64,000 bases of DNA from an uncultured Mycoplasmatota bacterium (GCA_900548695.1 URLC01000001.1:285659-349658), one strand, 5' to 3'. Numbered from the stretch's first letter, positions 42,141 to 51,223 are shown. Notes: generated from the sequence alone by a model not told the origin. Numbers and translations: made by a program.

Positions 42141-42638
42141 ATGAAAGAACTGGGAGAGTATTTAAAACATACTAGAATTAGTAATGGGGTTAGTATGGAG
42201 GAAGCTGCAGAAGATTTAGAACTTTCTACATCTCAACTTGAAAATATAGAGAATGGTAATGTACGAGCTTTTAAAGATGTTTATGGATTAAAACAATACA
42301 TATATCAATATGCAAAGTATTTAGGTTTAAACCCTGAAAAAGTTGTGGATGAGTTCAATGGTTTTTTATTTGAACATACTTCAAAGATCTCTTTGGATGA
42401 TATTAAAGAAGCACAGCGTAAGTTGGAGGAAAAAGAAGAAAAAAAAGTTAAGTCTCCTTATACAATTGCTCATAAAAGAAAATTGCCGATTTGGCTTTTT
42501 GCTTTCATTCCAGCGATTATCGTCTTACTTTTTATTGTCATTTATTTTATTGTTAGTAGTATCAACAAAGCACCTGTTGTTGATGCAGAATTAACGGCAG
42601 AGGTAAGGGAGGAGTATAGAAATGAATTTACCTACTAA
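42141..42638 (+). CDS. rodZ: RodZ-like helix-turn-helix membrane protein, 165 aa
   Basis: RodZ links MreB to the membrane and shapes the rod. The N-terminal Xre-type HTH (ELGEYLKHTRISNGVSMEEAAEDLELSTSQLENIENG, residues 3-39) is followed by the YGLKQYIYQYAKYLGLNP motif. A charged linker, basic juxtamembrane patch (HKRKLPI) and one transmembrane helix (about 119-140) come next. Only about 25 residues remain outside, so the usual beta-rich outer domain is missing, as in short forms of YmfM. It overlaps pgsA by 17 bases. The order rodZ-pgsA-recA matches B. subtilis. Confidence 0.85.
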   Translation: MKELGEYLKHTRISNGVSMEEAAEDLELSTSQLENIENGNVRAFKDVYGLKQYIYQYAKYLGLNPEKVVDEFNGFLFEHTSKISLDDIKEAQRKLEEKEEKKVKSPYTIAHKRKLPIWLFAFIPAIIVLLFIVIYFIVSSINKAPVVDAELTAEVREEYRNEFTY

Positions 42639-43227
42639 GATTACAGTTCTTCGTTTAGCGTTAACTGTGATTCTAATTATTTTTTTATGTTTCCCATTTT
42701 ATAGTGTGGGAATACAGTTTCCTACTTATGGAATATTAGGTGGAGTATCATTGCAATACATAATAGCTGGAGTTGTTTTTGTTGTTGCAAGTCTTACAGA
42801 TTTTCTTGATGGTTATTTAGCCAGAAAGAATAATCAAGTAACAAATACTGGTAAGATGTTAGATGCGATTGCTGATAAAGCATTAGTTAATAGTGTTTTG
42901 ATTATTTTAGCAGGACAAAATATGATTCATCCAATTATCCCTGTTATTGTAGTTCTTCGGGATATTGTTGTTAATGCAATTAAGATGGAGGCTGCTGGTC
43001 GTGGAAAAGTTGTAGCAGCTATTGGCTCTGGTAAATTAAAAACTGCAACTTTAATGGTTGGAACTACACTTGTATTCTTCTATAATATGCCTTTTGAGTT
43101 TATCAATATTAGTCTTGCAGAAATTTTATTATATATTGCTACTGTTTTATCAATTGTTTCAGCAGTACAGTATTTTAATATGAATAAAGCATTAATTTTT
43201 GGTAAATCAGAAAATGTAAATTCGTAA
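42622..43227 (+). CDS. pgsA: CDP-diacylglycerol-glycerol-3-phosphate 3-phosphatidyltransferase, 201 aa
   Basis: PgsA makes phosphatidylglycerol phosphate, the first committed step of phosphatidylglycerol. The CDP-alcohol phosphotransferase motif is present: DFLDGYLARKNNQVTNTGKMLDAIADK (residues about 60-86; D..DG..AR........G...D...D). The N-terminal NLPTKITVLRLALT and several membrane helices fit. The start lies within the rodZ end. A hairpin terminator follows. Confidence 0.94.
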   Translation: MNLPTKITVLRLALTVILIIFLCFPFYSVGIQFPTYGILGGVSLQYIIAGVVFVVASLTDFLDGYLARKNNQVTNTGKMLDAIADKALVNSVLIILAGQNMIHPIIPVIVVLRDIVVNAIKMEAAGRGKVVAAIGSGKLKTATLMVGTTLVFFYNMPFEFINISLAEILLYIATVLSIVSAVQYFNMNKALIFGKSENVNS

Positions 43228-43244
43228 GATTTTATGCTGTAATT

Positions 43245-43277
43245 TTCCCTATTTATTTAGGGAATTTTTATTTTTTA
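43245..43277 (+). terminator. Terminator after pgsA
   Basis: TTCCCTA pairs with TAGGGAA around a 6-base loop, followed by T. Confidence 0.75.
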
Positions 43278-43317
43278 GGCAATGAGGCCTATATAAAACA
43301 ATTGTTCGAAAAAAATG

Positions 43318-43346
43318 TTGCTTTTTCTTTTTTTTTATTATATAAT
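43318..43346 (+). promoter_or_regulatory. Sigma-A promoter of recA
   Basis: TTGCTT (43318-43323), 17 bases, TATAAT (43341-43346). A complete SOS box is not seen. Confidence 0.7.
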
Positions 43347-43383
43347 TAATTTGTAATACATTTGGATATTAATAGGAGGAATT

Positions 43384-44424
43384 ATGAAAAGTGTAAGTAA
43401 GGATGTTTCTAAAGATAAAGCGTTAGAACAAGTGTTGAATGATATAGAAAAACAATTTGGTAAGGGTTCTATTATGAAACTAGGGGACAGTAAACATATG
43501 AAAGTTGATGTTGTTTCTAGTGGATGTTTATCTTTAGATATTGCTTTAGGAGTGGGTGGATATCCTAGAGGAAGAATTGTTGAAATTTATGGTCCAGAAT
43601 CTAGTGGTAAAACTACGTTTGCCTTACAGGCTATTGCTGAAGTACAAAAGACTGGTGGAAGAGCAGCTTTTATCGATGCAGAACATGCTCTTGATCCAGT
43701 TTATGCTGAACGTTTAGGTGTTAATATCGATGAATTGTTACTTTCACAACCTGATACAGGGGAACAGGCATTAGAAATTTGCGAAGCATTAGTTCGTAGC
43801 GAAGCTGTTAGTATAGTAGTTATTGATTCGGTTGCCGCATTAGTTCCACAAGCGGAAATAGATGGTGAAATGGGAGATTCTCATGTTGGACTTCAAGCAC
43901 GATTGATGTCACAAGCTCTTAGAAAATTATCTGGTACCATTAATAAAACGAATACCATTGCTATTTTTATTAATCAATTACGTGAAAAAGTTGGGGTTAT
44001 GTTTGGTAATCCAGAGACTACTCCTGGTGGAAGAGCTTTGAAATTTTATTCAACTATTCGCTTAGATATTCGTCGTAATGAACAATTAAAAATGGGAGAT
44101 GGAGTTGTTGGTAATAAAACAACTATTAAAGTTGTAAAAAATAAGGTGGCACCGCCATTTAAAACAGCAGTTGTTGATATTATGTATGGTGAAGGTGTTT
44201 CACATGAAGGAGAAGTTATTGACTTGGCAGTAGAAGCTGGTATTGTTGAAAAAACTGGTGCTTGGTATTCTTATCAAACGGAAAAGCTTGGACAAGGCAA
44301 AGAAAATGTTAAATTACTTTTAAAAGATAATCCTGAGTTATGTCAGGAAATTGAGCAAAAGGTAAGAGATTATTATGATATATCTTTAAATAAGGCTAAT
44401 AATGAAGGAAAAGAAAAAAAGTAA
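43384..44424 (+). CDS. recA: Recombinase RecA, 346 aa
   Basis: RecA forms the filament for strand exchange and SOS signalling. The Walker A EIYGPESSGKTTFALQ (near 67-82), DAEHALDP, the Walker B VIDSVAALVP (near 151-160), the L1/L2 loops (GDSHVGLQARLMSQALRKL; INQLREKVGVMFGNPETTPGG), and GVVGNKTTIKVVKNKVAPPFK are canonical. The length of 346 is usual. RBS TTAATAGGAGGAATT. Its own promoter and terminator frame the gene. Confidence 0.99.
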   Translation: MKSVSKDVSKDKALEQVLNDIEKQFGKGSIMKLGDSKHMKVDVVSSGCLSLDIALGVGGYPRGRIVEIYGPESSGKTTFALQAIAEVQKTGGRAAFIDAEHALDPVYAERLGVNIDELLLSQPDTGEQALEICEALVRSEAVSIVVIDSVAALVPQAEIDGEMGDSHVGLQARLMSQALRKLSGTINKTNTIAIFINQLREKVGVMFGNPETTPGGRALKFYSTIRLDIRRNEQLKMGDGVVGNKTTIKVVKNKVAPPFKTAVVDIMYGEGVSHEGEVIDLAVEAGIVEKTGAWYSYQTEKLGQGKENVKLLLKDNPELCQEIEQKVRDYYDISLNKANNEGKEKK

Positions 44425-44452
44425 AAGAAAGATAATATCTTTTCTTTTTTTT
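44422..44452 (+). terminator. Terminator after recA
   Basis: AAAAGAAAGAT pairs with ATCTTTTCTTTT, then T-rich sequence. It overlaps the stop codon. Confidence 0.7.
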
Positions 44453-44477
44453 CATATATTGAATAGAGGGTGGGATT

Positions 44478-45875
44478 ATGAAAAAGTTAAATCAATTAAT
44501 TTCTTGTGATTATGATATAGAAATTTCTGGGATTACTACTGATTCGAGAAAAGTAGAACCAGGGTATTTATTTGTTGCAACTAAGGGCTTTAATGTTGAT
44601 CATTTTGATTATATTGAAGATGCTATTTCTCGTGGTGCTGTAGCAGTTATTGTTGATCGTCAATGTAGTTTTTCTATTCCAACTGTTTTTGTTTTAGATA
44701 TCGATAAGACTTTGATTAAAATTTGTGAGACTTTTTATGAAGTTGATATTTCAGAATTTCATTTTGTTGGTATTACTGGTACAGACGGAAAGACAACAAC
44801 AGCAATGATTACTAGAAATTTATTAAATATGTTTTATCCTACGGCATATCTTGGAACTAATGGTCTTGTTTGTGGTGATGATAATTATGCTACTTCTAAT
44901 ACTACTCCTTGTATTGAAGAACTTTATCATTATTTTTCTATTATTAAAGAACATAAGTGTAAACATATTGTTATGGAAGTGTCTAGCGAAGCTTTATTAC
45001 ATCATAGAGTTGATTCAATAATATTTGATGTTGTAGCTTTTACTAATATTACAGAAGATCATTTGAATGTTCATAAAACGCTTGAAAAATATAGAAGTTG
45101 CAAATTTAAATTGGCTGAGCTATGCAAACCATCTGGTAAGATATTTATCAATGGTGATGACAAAAACTGTCAATTGTTGACTGTAAATGATAAAGTTAGT
45201 TTTGGACTAAATAGTGGTAATGACTGTGTCATTTCTGATGTTAACAAATGTAAAGATTATGTAAATTTTATGACTACATATCAAGGCAAGCAGTTTACTT
45301 TTTCTAGTCCATTTGTTGGTCTTTACAATGTGTATAATGTTACATTGGCTTGGTTAATCGTTGGTTTTTTTGTATCAGATTTAGATGTTTTATCAAAGAA
45401 AATTTCATTATTGCCTGGTGTTTTAGGTAGAAGGGAAATTTTTAAGACTTCTTTAGGTGTTGATATTTTATTGGATTATGCTCATACAGAAAATGGAATT
45501 TTAAATTTATTAAGGAGCTTAGATGATTATAAGTCGCTTATTGTAGTAACTGGAGCAGCTGGTGGGAGAGAAGTGGAAAAAAGAAGTAGGATTGGGGATA
45601 TTTTATTTAAATATGCCACCTTTATTGTATTTACTATGGATGATCCACGATATGAAGATCCTGAAGAAATTGCAAAGCAAATCATAGGAAAACATCAGGA
45701 GAAAAATTATACATTTATAAAAGATAGAAAAGAAGCTATTAGTTATGCTTTATCTATTAGTTCAAAAGATTCGGTCGTGGCAGTGATTGGAAAAGGTAGG
45801 GATAATTATATGGCTATTGAAGATAAAAGACTTCCTTATTCTGATTATGATGTTATTAAAAAATTATTGAAATAA
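44478..45875 (+). CDS. murE: MurE-type UDP-MurNAc-tripeptide synthetase, 465 aa
   Basis: MurE adds the third amino acid (L-Lys or meso-diaminopimelate) to the peptidoglycan precursor. The Mur ligase order is seen: GITTDSRKVEPGYLFVATKG (residues 18-37), the ATP loop GITGTDGKTTTAMIT (near 97-111), MEVSSEALLHHRVD (near 164), TNITEDHLNVH, LPGVLGRREIF, LDYAHTENGI and GAAGGREVEKR. At the amino-acid pocket the DNPR/DNPA loop reads DDPR, and the later GKGHE loop reads GKGRD, so neither Lys nor DAP type is clear. The length is slightly short for MurE (480-500). Confidence 0.88.
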   Translation: MKKLNQLISCDYDIEISGITTDSRKVEPGYLFVATKGFNVDHFDYIEDAISRGAVAVIVDRQCSFSIPTVFVLDIDKTLIKICETFYEVDISEFHFVGITGTDGKTTTAMITRNLLNMFYPTAYLGTNGLVCGDDNYATSNTTPCIEELYHYFSIIKEHKCKHIVMEVSSEALLHHRVDSIIFDVVAFTNITEDHLNVHKTLEKYRSCKFKLAELCKPSGKIFINGDDKNCQLLTVNDKVSFGLNSGNDCVISDVNKCKDYVNFMTTYQGKQFTFSSPFVGLYNVYNVTLAWLIVGFFVSDLDVLSKKISLLPGVLGRREIFKTSLGVDILLDYAHTENGILNLLRSLDDYKSLIVVTGAAGGREVEKRSRIGDILFKYATFIVFTMDDPRYEDPEEIAKQIIGKHQEKNYTFIKDRKEAISYALSISSKDSVVAVIGKGRDNYMAIEDKRLPYSDYDVIKKLLK

Positions 45876-45880
45876 CCAAT

Positions 45881-45910
45881 TATCGACAATATTCGACATT
45901 GTTCGACAAA
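45881..45910 (+). promoter_or_regulatory. Three phased Spo0A-type boxes
   Basis: TATCGACA, ATTCGACA and GTTCGACA begin at 45881, 45891 and 45901, exactly 10 bp apart. Read on the other strand these are TGTCGAT, TGTCGAA and TGTCGAA, matching the 0A-box core. The next gene starts 67 bases downstream. A possible weak promoter, TTTACG-17-TAAGAT, lies between. Confidence 0.65.
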
Positions 45911-45977
45911 ATAATTTGGCATATTATTTTACGTTACTTGTGAGTAATATTAAGATTATTTTGAAAGGAATGTTAGT

Positions 45978-46532
45978 TTGAAAAATAAGAAAGTTATTTT
46001 TTGTTATTTTGATGTTGAAAAAAATAATTATATGGAAATTAGTGGTAAAATTAATCCTTATGATTATGCTGATTTTAAAAATGAGGTTTATCATATGAAA
46101 CTTGATTCTATTCATTCTACGAATTCTTTTTTTAAGGAAGCATTTTCAACAGCCGATTTGCTGAGACTATTCTGTTCAAGTTCTGAGGTTGTTGATTTAA
46201 CTTTTTTATCTAGAATTTTAAATGATGTCAGTTTAGATGATGATAGATTAAAAGCTATTTTAAATTCTTTTTTTAGTAAAATAGAAATTGATGGTATTTT
46301 TTCATATACGAAAGAGCAGCTTGGGACGATTATTAGGGAGGCTAATAACCCTATTTTTCTACAGCCGTTTACGTATAATCAGGTTAATAGACAAGTAGCT
46401 AGTCTTGATTATAATACAAAGGCTTTATTAGCTAGTGATTATGATTTTGTTAAAGCTTATCGTTTGCAACAAGAGGGCTTTAAAAATGAGGAATACAACA
46501 GAGTTTCTACTTTAGTAAAAACAGTTTCTTAA
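45978..46532 (+). CDS. Unknown protein behind Spo0A-type boxes, 184 aa
   Basis: The start is TTG at 45978, behind GAAAGGAATGTTAG. No family is recognised. It has no signal peptide or membrane helix; the N-terminus has a YFDVEKNNYMEISGKINPYDYADFKNEVYHMK segment, and the middle is alpha-helical. The tail has RLQQEGFKNEEYN. The gene stands alone between three phased Spo0A-type boxes and a very strong terminator. Entry into sporulation is the likely time of expression (inference). Confidence 0.7.
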   Translation: MKNKKVIFCYFDVEKNNYMEISGKINPYDYADFKNEVYHMKLDSIHSTNSFFKEAFSTADLLRLFCSSSEVVDLTFLSRILNDVSLDDDRLKAILNSFFSKIEIDGIFSYTKEQLGTIIREANNPIFLQPFTYNQVNRQVASLDYNTKALLASDYDFVKAYRLQQEGFKNEEYNRVSTLVKTVS

Positions 46533-46563
46533 AAAGTCTAGAAAGTTAATTTCTAGACTTTTT
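46531..46563 (+). terminator. Strong terminator after the 184-aa gene
   Basis: AAAAAGTCTAGAAA pairs perfectly with TTTCTAGACTTTTT around a 5-base loop. Confidence 0.9.
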
Positions 46564-46643
46564 CTTTTTCTTGACAATGGTTAGAATTGAAATTACAATA
46601 GAATTAGATTTAGGTGTTTACTTAATCTAGATGGAGGGAATAT

Positions 46644-48197
46644 ATGGATAATTATTTTTTCTCCATTTTACTTGTAGTACTTGGATTACTTATTGGTATT
46701 TTTATAGCTTTTGTTATAAATAGTATCAGAGTTAGTGCTACTTCTAAGAAAGTTGCTCGTCTTATGGAAGAAGCGAAGAAGGATGTTGAAAAATTACGTC
46801 GTGATGCAGCTTTAGAACAAAAGGAAGAAGCACATAAATTAAAAATGGATTTAGATAGGGAAATTCGTGAGAAGAAAGAAGAAATAAAAGAATCTGAGAG
46901 TAGATTATTGCAACGTGAGGCTAGTATTGATAAGCGTGATGAATTATATCAGAAGAGAGAATCTGCTTTAGACGAACGTGAAGAAAAGCTTTCTCAAAAA
47001 CAACTTGAAATCCAGAATGAGAAAAGTAAAGTGGATGAAATAAAAAAAGAACAATTAGAATTGTTAGAAAAAATCTCTGGTTTTAGTAAAGAAAAAGCGA
47101 AGAGTATGGTTATGAGCCAAGTAAAAGAAAATATGAGTAAAGAAATTGCTGAGTTTATTCGTGAAAGTGAAAATGAGGCAAAGCTTAACGCAGATAGAAA
47201 AGCTAAAGAGTTAATTGTTACTTCTATGCAGAAGTATGCTGCAGATATTGCTAGTGAGCAAACAGTTACAGTTGTTGATTTACCTAATGATGAGATGAAG
47301 GGACGAATTATTGGTCGTGAGGGACGTAATATTCGTACTATTGAAGCTATTACTGGTGTTGATTTAATTATTGATGATACTCCGGAAGCAGTAGTTTTAT
47401 CTAGTTTTGATCCTTTACGTCGGGAAATTGCTAGAGTCACTTTAGAAACATTGATTAAGGATGGTCGAATTCATCCAACTAGAATAGAAGAGTTGTATGA
47501 TAAAGTGTGTCATGACATGAAGCAAAAGATTATTGAGTATGGTCAAGATGCTACTTTTGAGTTGGGACTAACAAAGTTTGATCCATCTTTGATTGAAACA
47601 ATTGGTAAACTTTATTTTAGATCTAGTTATGGGCAAAATGCTTTACAACACTCGTTAGAGGTTGCTCATTTATCAGGATTGTTAGCTAGTGAATTAGGTG
47701 AAAATGAAACAATTGCTAAAAGAGCAGGGCTTTTACATGATATTGGTAAAGCAATTGATCATGAAATTGAAGGTAGTCATGTAGATATCGGAGTTGATAT
47801 TGCCAAGAAATATCATGAAGATTCTATTGTAATTAATGCGATTGCCTCTCATCATGGCGATGTTCCAGCGACCAGTATTATTGCTAGTATCGTATCAATT
47901 GCTGATGCTTTATCAGCTTCTAGACCTGGTGCTAGAAACGACTCCTTGGAAAATTATATTAAGAGACTTTCTCAATTAGAGGAGGTTGGAAATAATATTC
48001 CTGGTGTTGAAAAGACTTTTGCAGTTCAAGCGGGACGTGAGTTACGTGTAGTTGTTAAACCAGAAGAGGTTGATGATTTAGAAGCACATCGTATTGCTAG
48101 AGAAGTAAAAGAAAAGATTGAAGCAAATATGAAATATCCTGGAACTATTAAGATTACAGTAGTTAGAGAAGTCAGAGCACAGGAGGAAGCAAAATAG
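46644..48197 (+). CDS. rny: Ribonuclease Y, 517 aa
   Basis: RNase Y is the membrane endonuclease that starts mRNA decay in Bacilli. It has an N-terminal transmembrane helix (about residues 6-26), a long coiled coil (about 40-190), a KH domain (RIIGREGRNIRTIEAITGVDLIIDDTPEAVVLSSFDP, near 212-250) and an HD domain (HSLEVAHLSGLLASELGENETIAKRAGLLHDIGKAIDHEIEGSH, near 335-380). The length of 517 is normal. RBS ATGGAGGGAATAT. It follows recA at some distance, as in B. subtilis. Confidence 0.98.
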   Translation: MDNYFFSILLVVLGLLIGIFIAFVINSIRVSATSKKVARLMEEAKKDVEKLRRDAALEQKEEAHKLKMDLDREIREKKEEIKESESRLLQREASIDKRDELYQKRESALDEREEKLSQKQLEIQNEKSKVDEIKKEQLELLEKISGFSKEKAKSMVMSQVKENMSKEIAEFIRESENEAKLNADRKAKELIVTSMQKYAADIASEQTVTVVDLPNDEMKGRIIGREGRNIRTIEAITGVDLIIDDTPEAVVLSSFDPLRREIARVTLETLIKDGRIHPTRIEELYDKVCHDMKQKIIEYGQDATFELGLTKFDPSLIETIGKLYFRSSYGQNALQHSLEVAHLSGLLASELGENETIAKRAGLLHDIGKAIDHEIEGSHVDIGVDIAKKYHEDSIVINAIASHHGDVPATSIIASIVSIADALSASRPGARNDSLENYIKRLSQLEEVGNNIPGVEKTFAVQAGRELRVVVKPEEVDDLEAHRIAREVKEKIEANMKYPGTIKITVVREVRAQEEAK

Positions 48198-48209
48198 TTG
48201 CTTCTTTTT
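48186..48209 (+). terminator. Terminator after rny
   Basis: GAAGCAA pairs with TTGCTTC, then T. It overlaps the stop codon. Confidence 0.78.
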
Positions 48210-48329
48210 GTTTTATAGAAAAAACTTTACATTTATATACATATTAGATATTTGTTTTATCACGTAAATCTTGATATAAAAAATTATAAGTTGCTATAAT
48301 ATGGTTATAGTAGTGAGAGGTAAGTTTAT

Positions 48330-49067
48330 ATGAAACAATGTTTTAAATGTGGTAATTATTTGGATGACAATCAAAATTTTTGTGCTAATTGTGGAACAGC
48401 AATAAATGGGTATGATAACAACTTTAGCAATATTAATACTCAGAATAATTTAACTTCGAATGATAATCCCAATAATTCAGTAAGTAATATGACAACTAGT
48501 TTTCAAAATCTTGATAATAATATTAATCAAGATAATAACTTTTCTGGTATGAGTACTAATAATTCTAGTACGGCTAGTAGTTATCAAGTTAATAGTATGA
48601 TAAGTTCTAAAGATAGTGGTGGAAGTACTATTCCAAGAATTAGTAAAAGAAATATTGTTGGGGCTGTTATTTTTTGTATTATTACGTGTGGCTTGTTTGG
48701 AGTTTTTTGGCAATTTTGGATTATTAATGATACTAAAAAGTTAACTGGTGATAATAAAATAACAACTTTACCATTAGTACTAATTATTGTAATGAGCTTG
48801 CTATTTTATATATTAACTTTTATAAGTCCAATTTTAGGAATTATAGATTTAATTATTATTTGTGGTTGTATCATTTATACTTACTATCTAAATTATAAAA
48901 TAGGTAGAGGCTTATATTTAGCCGGGCAACAATATAATAAGGTTGTATCAGATTATTCAATTATTTATTTGGTTTTATCTATTTTTGGTGTGGGAATAGG
49001 TTATATGATAAATATGTGTTTAATGCAAAATGATTTAAATAAATTTGGTGTTAATAAGGGTGAATAA
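48330..49067 (+). CDS. Zinc-ribbon protein with DUF4234-like membrane domain, 245 aa
   Basis: An N-terminal zinc ribbon (CFKCGNYLDDNQNFCANCG, residues 4-22) is joined by a long Asn/Ser-rich disordered linker (about 25-105) to a membrane domain with about four helices (108-132, 146-170, 172-190, 205-232). The membrane part (CGLFGVFWQFWIINDTKKLTG and YLNYKIGRGLYLAGQ) resembles DUF4234. Function is unknown. It differs from the zinc-ribbon protein near spoIVA, which has a DUF2628-like core. Confidence 0.78.
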   Translation: MKQCFKCGNYLDDNQNFCANCGTAINGYDNNFSNINTQNNLTSNDNPNNSVSNMTTSFQNLDNNINQDNNFSGMSTNNSSTASSYQVNSMISSKDSGGSTIPRISKRNIVGAVIFCIITCGLFGVFWQFWIINDTKKLTGDNKITTLPLVLIIVMSLLFYILTFISPILGIIDLIIICGCIIYTYYLNYKIGRGLYLAGQQYNKVVSDYSIIYLVLSIFGVGIGYMINMCLMQNDLNKFGVNKGE

Positions 49068-49084
49068 GTAGATATTTGTGTTGT

Positions 49085-49119
49085 AAAAGTATTAAGATAT
49101 TAATCTTAATGCTTTTTTT
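49085..49119 (+). terminator. Terminator after the DUF4234-like gene
   Basis: AAAGTATTAAGAT pairs with ATCTTAATGCTTT (one mismatch), followed by T. Confidence 0.8.
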
Positions 49120-49347
49120 ATTAAAATTTGGAGTACATCAGTTTAATTATATTTTAATTCTATATTATAAGTGTATTTTCTTGGCAGATTATTTGTTTCG
49201 AAATTTCTATCGTCTAAATAACATTTACAAATAAATTATAAGGAACTATCTTTTTAATTAATATTTGACACTTTAGTAAATAATTCTATTTATTATACTT
49301 AATCATTTATATAGAAATCGTCTTGCGAATTGGTTCTTTTATTGTAT
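49120..49347. other. Intergenic stretch without a recognised gene
   Basis: About 230 bases of AT-rich DNA between converging genes, with no credible ORF. It holds a TTGACA (near 49264) followed 16 bases later by TATTTA on the plus strand, which could be a promoter firing towards the rnjA terminator hairpin. No tRNA or riboswitch fold is seen. Confidence 0.5.
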
Positions 49348-49378
49348 TAAAAAACCGCACCATTTGGTGCGGTTCGAA
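49348..49378 (-). terminator. Terminator of rnjA
   Basis: Minus strand AACCGCACCA / TGGTGCGGTT hairpin with a T-run. The most GC-rich stem in the window. Confidence 0.9.
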
Positions 49379-49405
49379 TTTTAATTGAGGGAAAAATAGA
49401 GTTAA

Positions 49406-51082
49406 CTATTTTTCTTTTTTAATGTCTAAAATGATAGGTAGAATAATAGGCTTTCTACCTGTTAATCCATTAATGAAAGGATATAATTCTTCGGTTATAT
49501 CACTTTTTAATGTTTGGAATGTTGTTTTAGGATTTGCTAACTCGGATTTAATAATTGCTTCAGCTTTGTCTTCAATTTTGTGGATTAGTTCTTCATTTTC
49601 ATTTACAAGTACGAATCCTCTAGTTGTAATATTTGGCTTGATTAATAGTTCTTTTTTCTTCATGTTTACATTTACTATAACAACTAAGATACCATCATTA
49701 GCCATAATTTTTCTATCTTTGATTACAGCACTACCGATTTCTCCAATTCGGTTTCCATCTACGTAAACGTCAGCACCTGGCATGCTTTCTCCTCTTGTAA
49801 TTACATGATCTTTTAAGATCAGACTATCACCATTTTTAAGAATAAATGTATTTTCTTTTGGAATACCACAGCTTATACCAACATCAGCTTGTTTTTTAAG
49901 CATTCTGTAATCTCCATGAAATGGCATTAAATATTTTGGTTTCATTAGTCTAATCATTAATTTTATTTCTTCTTCATTAGCATGTCCTGATGTATGAAGA
50001 TCAGCTAAGGAAGTATTTGTGTATACTTTAACACCTTTTAAATATAGTTTGTTAATAGTTTTAGAAATACTTAGCGCATTTCCAGGAATAGCACTAGATG
50101 AAAATATTACAACATCGTCTGGTCTCAATTTGATTTGTTTATGAGTTCCATTTGAGATTCTGGATAGTGCTGCTAGAGGTTCTCCTTGACTTCCAGTACA
50201 TAAAATTGTTACTTCTCCTGGTTTTAAATTGTTTGCTTCTTCTGGAGAAATTAATAATTCTTTGTGATTAATATAACCACCATTTATGGAAATATTAATG
50301 TTGTTTTCCATACTTCTACCAAATATACAAATTTTTCTATTGTGTTTATAACATGTTTCGAAAATATGTTTTACACGGTAGATATTAGATGCAAATGTGG
50401 CAATAATAATTCTATTTGTTTTACATTTGTCAAACATTTCTCCTAGTGTTTCATCTACTACAGATTCACTGGTTGAGAAACCTTCATTTAAAGCATTAGT
50501 AGAATCTCCTATTAGTACATCTACACCGTTTTCCCCAAGGGATGCCATTTTGTATAAATCAGCCATGGGACCAATTGGAGTAAGGTCGAATTTATAATCT
50601 CCTGTCGTTACGATTCGACCATCTGGTGTTTTAATGCTAATCCCATGAGAATCTGGAATAGAGTGAGTGATTCTAAAGAACTCTACTTCAATTTCTTTAA
50701 ATTTTAATTTTGTATTTTCAGTATAGACAAATAAATTATCATATCTTATGTTTTTATCTTGTAGTTTAACAGCTATTAATTCTTTAGCATGGTTTGGTGC
50801 ATAAATTGCAGGAATATTAATACTTTGTAGTAAAAAAGGAATCCCTCCAATATGATCTTCATGTCCATGGGTAATTAACAGTGCTTTAATTTTGTCTTCA
50901 TTTTCTTTTAAGAAAGTAAAATCTGGTAAAACATAATCTACTCCCATAAGTTCACTTTCTGGAAAACTAACACCGGCATCAATAATAACAATTGCGTCGT
51001 TATGCATTACACAATACATATTTTTTCCGACTTCTCCGAGACCACCTAAAACAACGATTTTTGTTTCATTGTTTTTTTTCAT
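49406..51082 (-). CDS. rnjA: Ribonuclease J, 558 aa
   Basis: RNase J is the 5'-3' exoribonuclease and endonuclease of Bacilli, a metallo-beta-lactamase/beta-CASP enzyme. The N-terminus (KIVVLGGLGEVGKNMYCV), the zinc motif LITHGHEDHIGGIPF (near 68-82), ITHSIPDSHGISI, TGDYKFD and the beta-CASP/zinc tail LHTSGHANEEEIKLMI...PFHGDYRML (near 360-395) are all there. A C-terminal domain follows. The length of 558 is standard. It is transcribed away from ftsY, with 140 bases between them. Confidence 0.97.
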   Translation of the reverse strand: MKKNNETKIVVLGGLGEVGKNMYCVMHNDAIVIIDAGVSFPESELMGVDYVLPDFTFLKENEDKIKALLITHGHEDHIGGIPFLLQSINIPAIYAPNHAKELIAVKLQDKNIRYDNLFVYTENTKLKFKEIEVEFFRITHSIPDSHGISIKTPDGRIVTTGDYKFDLTPIGPMADLYKMASLGENGVDVLIGDSTNALNEGFSTSESVVDETLGEMFDKCKTNRIIIATFASNIYRVKHIFETCYKHNRKICIFGRSMENNINISINGGYINHKELLISPEEANNLKPGEVTILCTGSQGEPLAALSRISNGTHKQIKLRPDDVVIFSSSAIPGNALSISKTINKLYLKGVKVYTNTSLADLHTSGHANEEEIKLMIRLMKPKYLMPFHGDYRMLKKQADVGISCGIPKENTFILKNGDSLILKDHVITRGESMPGADVYVDGNRIGEIGSAVIKDRKIMANDGILVVIVNVNMKKKELLIKPNITTRGFVLVNENEELIHKIEDKAEAIIKSELANPKTTFQTLKSDITEELYPFINGLTGRKPIILPIILDIKKEK

Positions 51083-51223
51083 AAAAACTCCTTTCTTTTT
51101 TATTCGTTAAGCTGACTATGAAATTATACTATAATTTTTCTCATTTGTCTATATTTCTCTTTCTTGGTAGTGTTTTGATTGTAAAGGTTTTTATTCTATG
51201 TTAGAATAAAGTTGGTGATTATT

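Noticed and set aside
43290..43325. Possible SOS (LexA) box near the recA promoter: TTCGAAAAAAATGTTGC
   Set aside because: The half-sites CGAA and GTT are one base too far apart and the right half is poor; it is not a convincing CGAAC-N4-GTTCG site.
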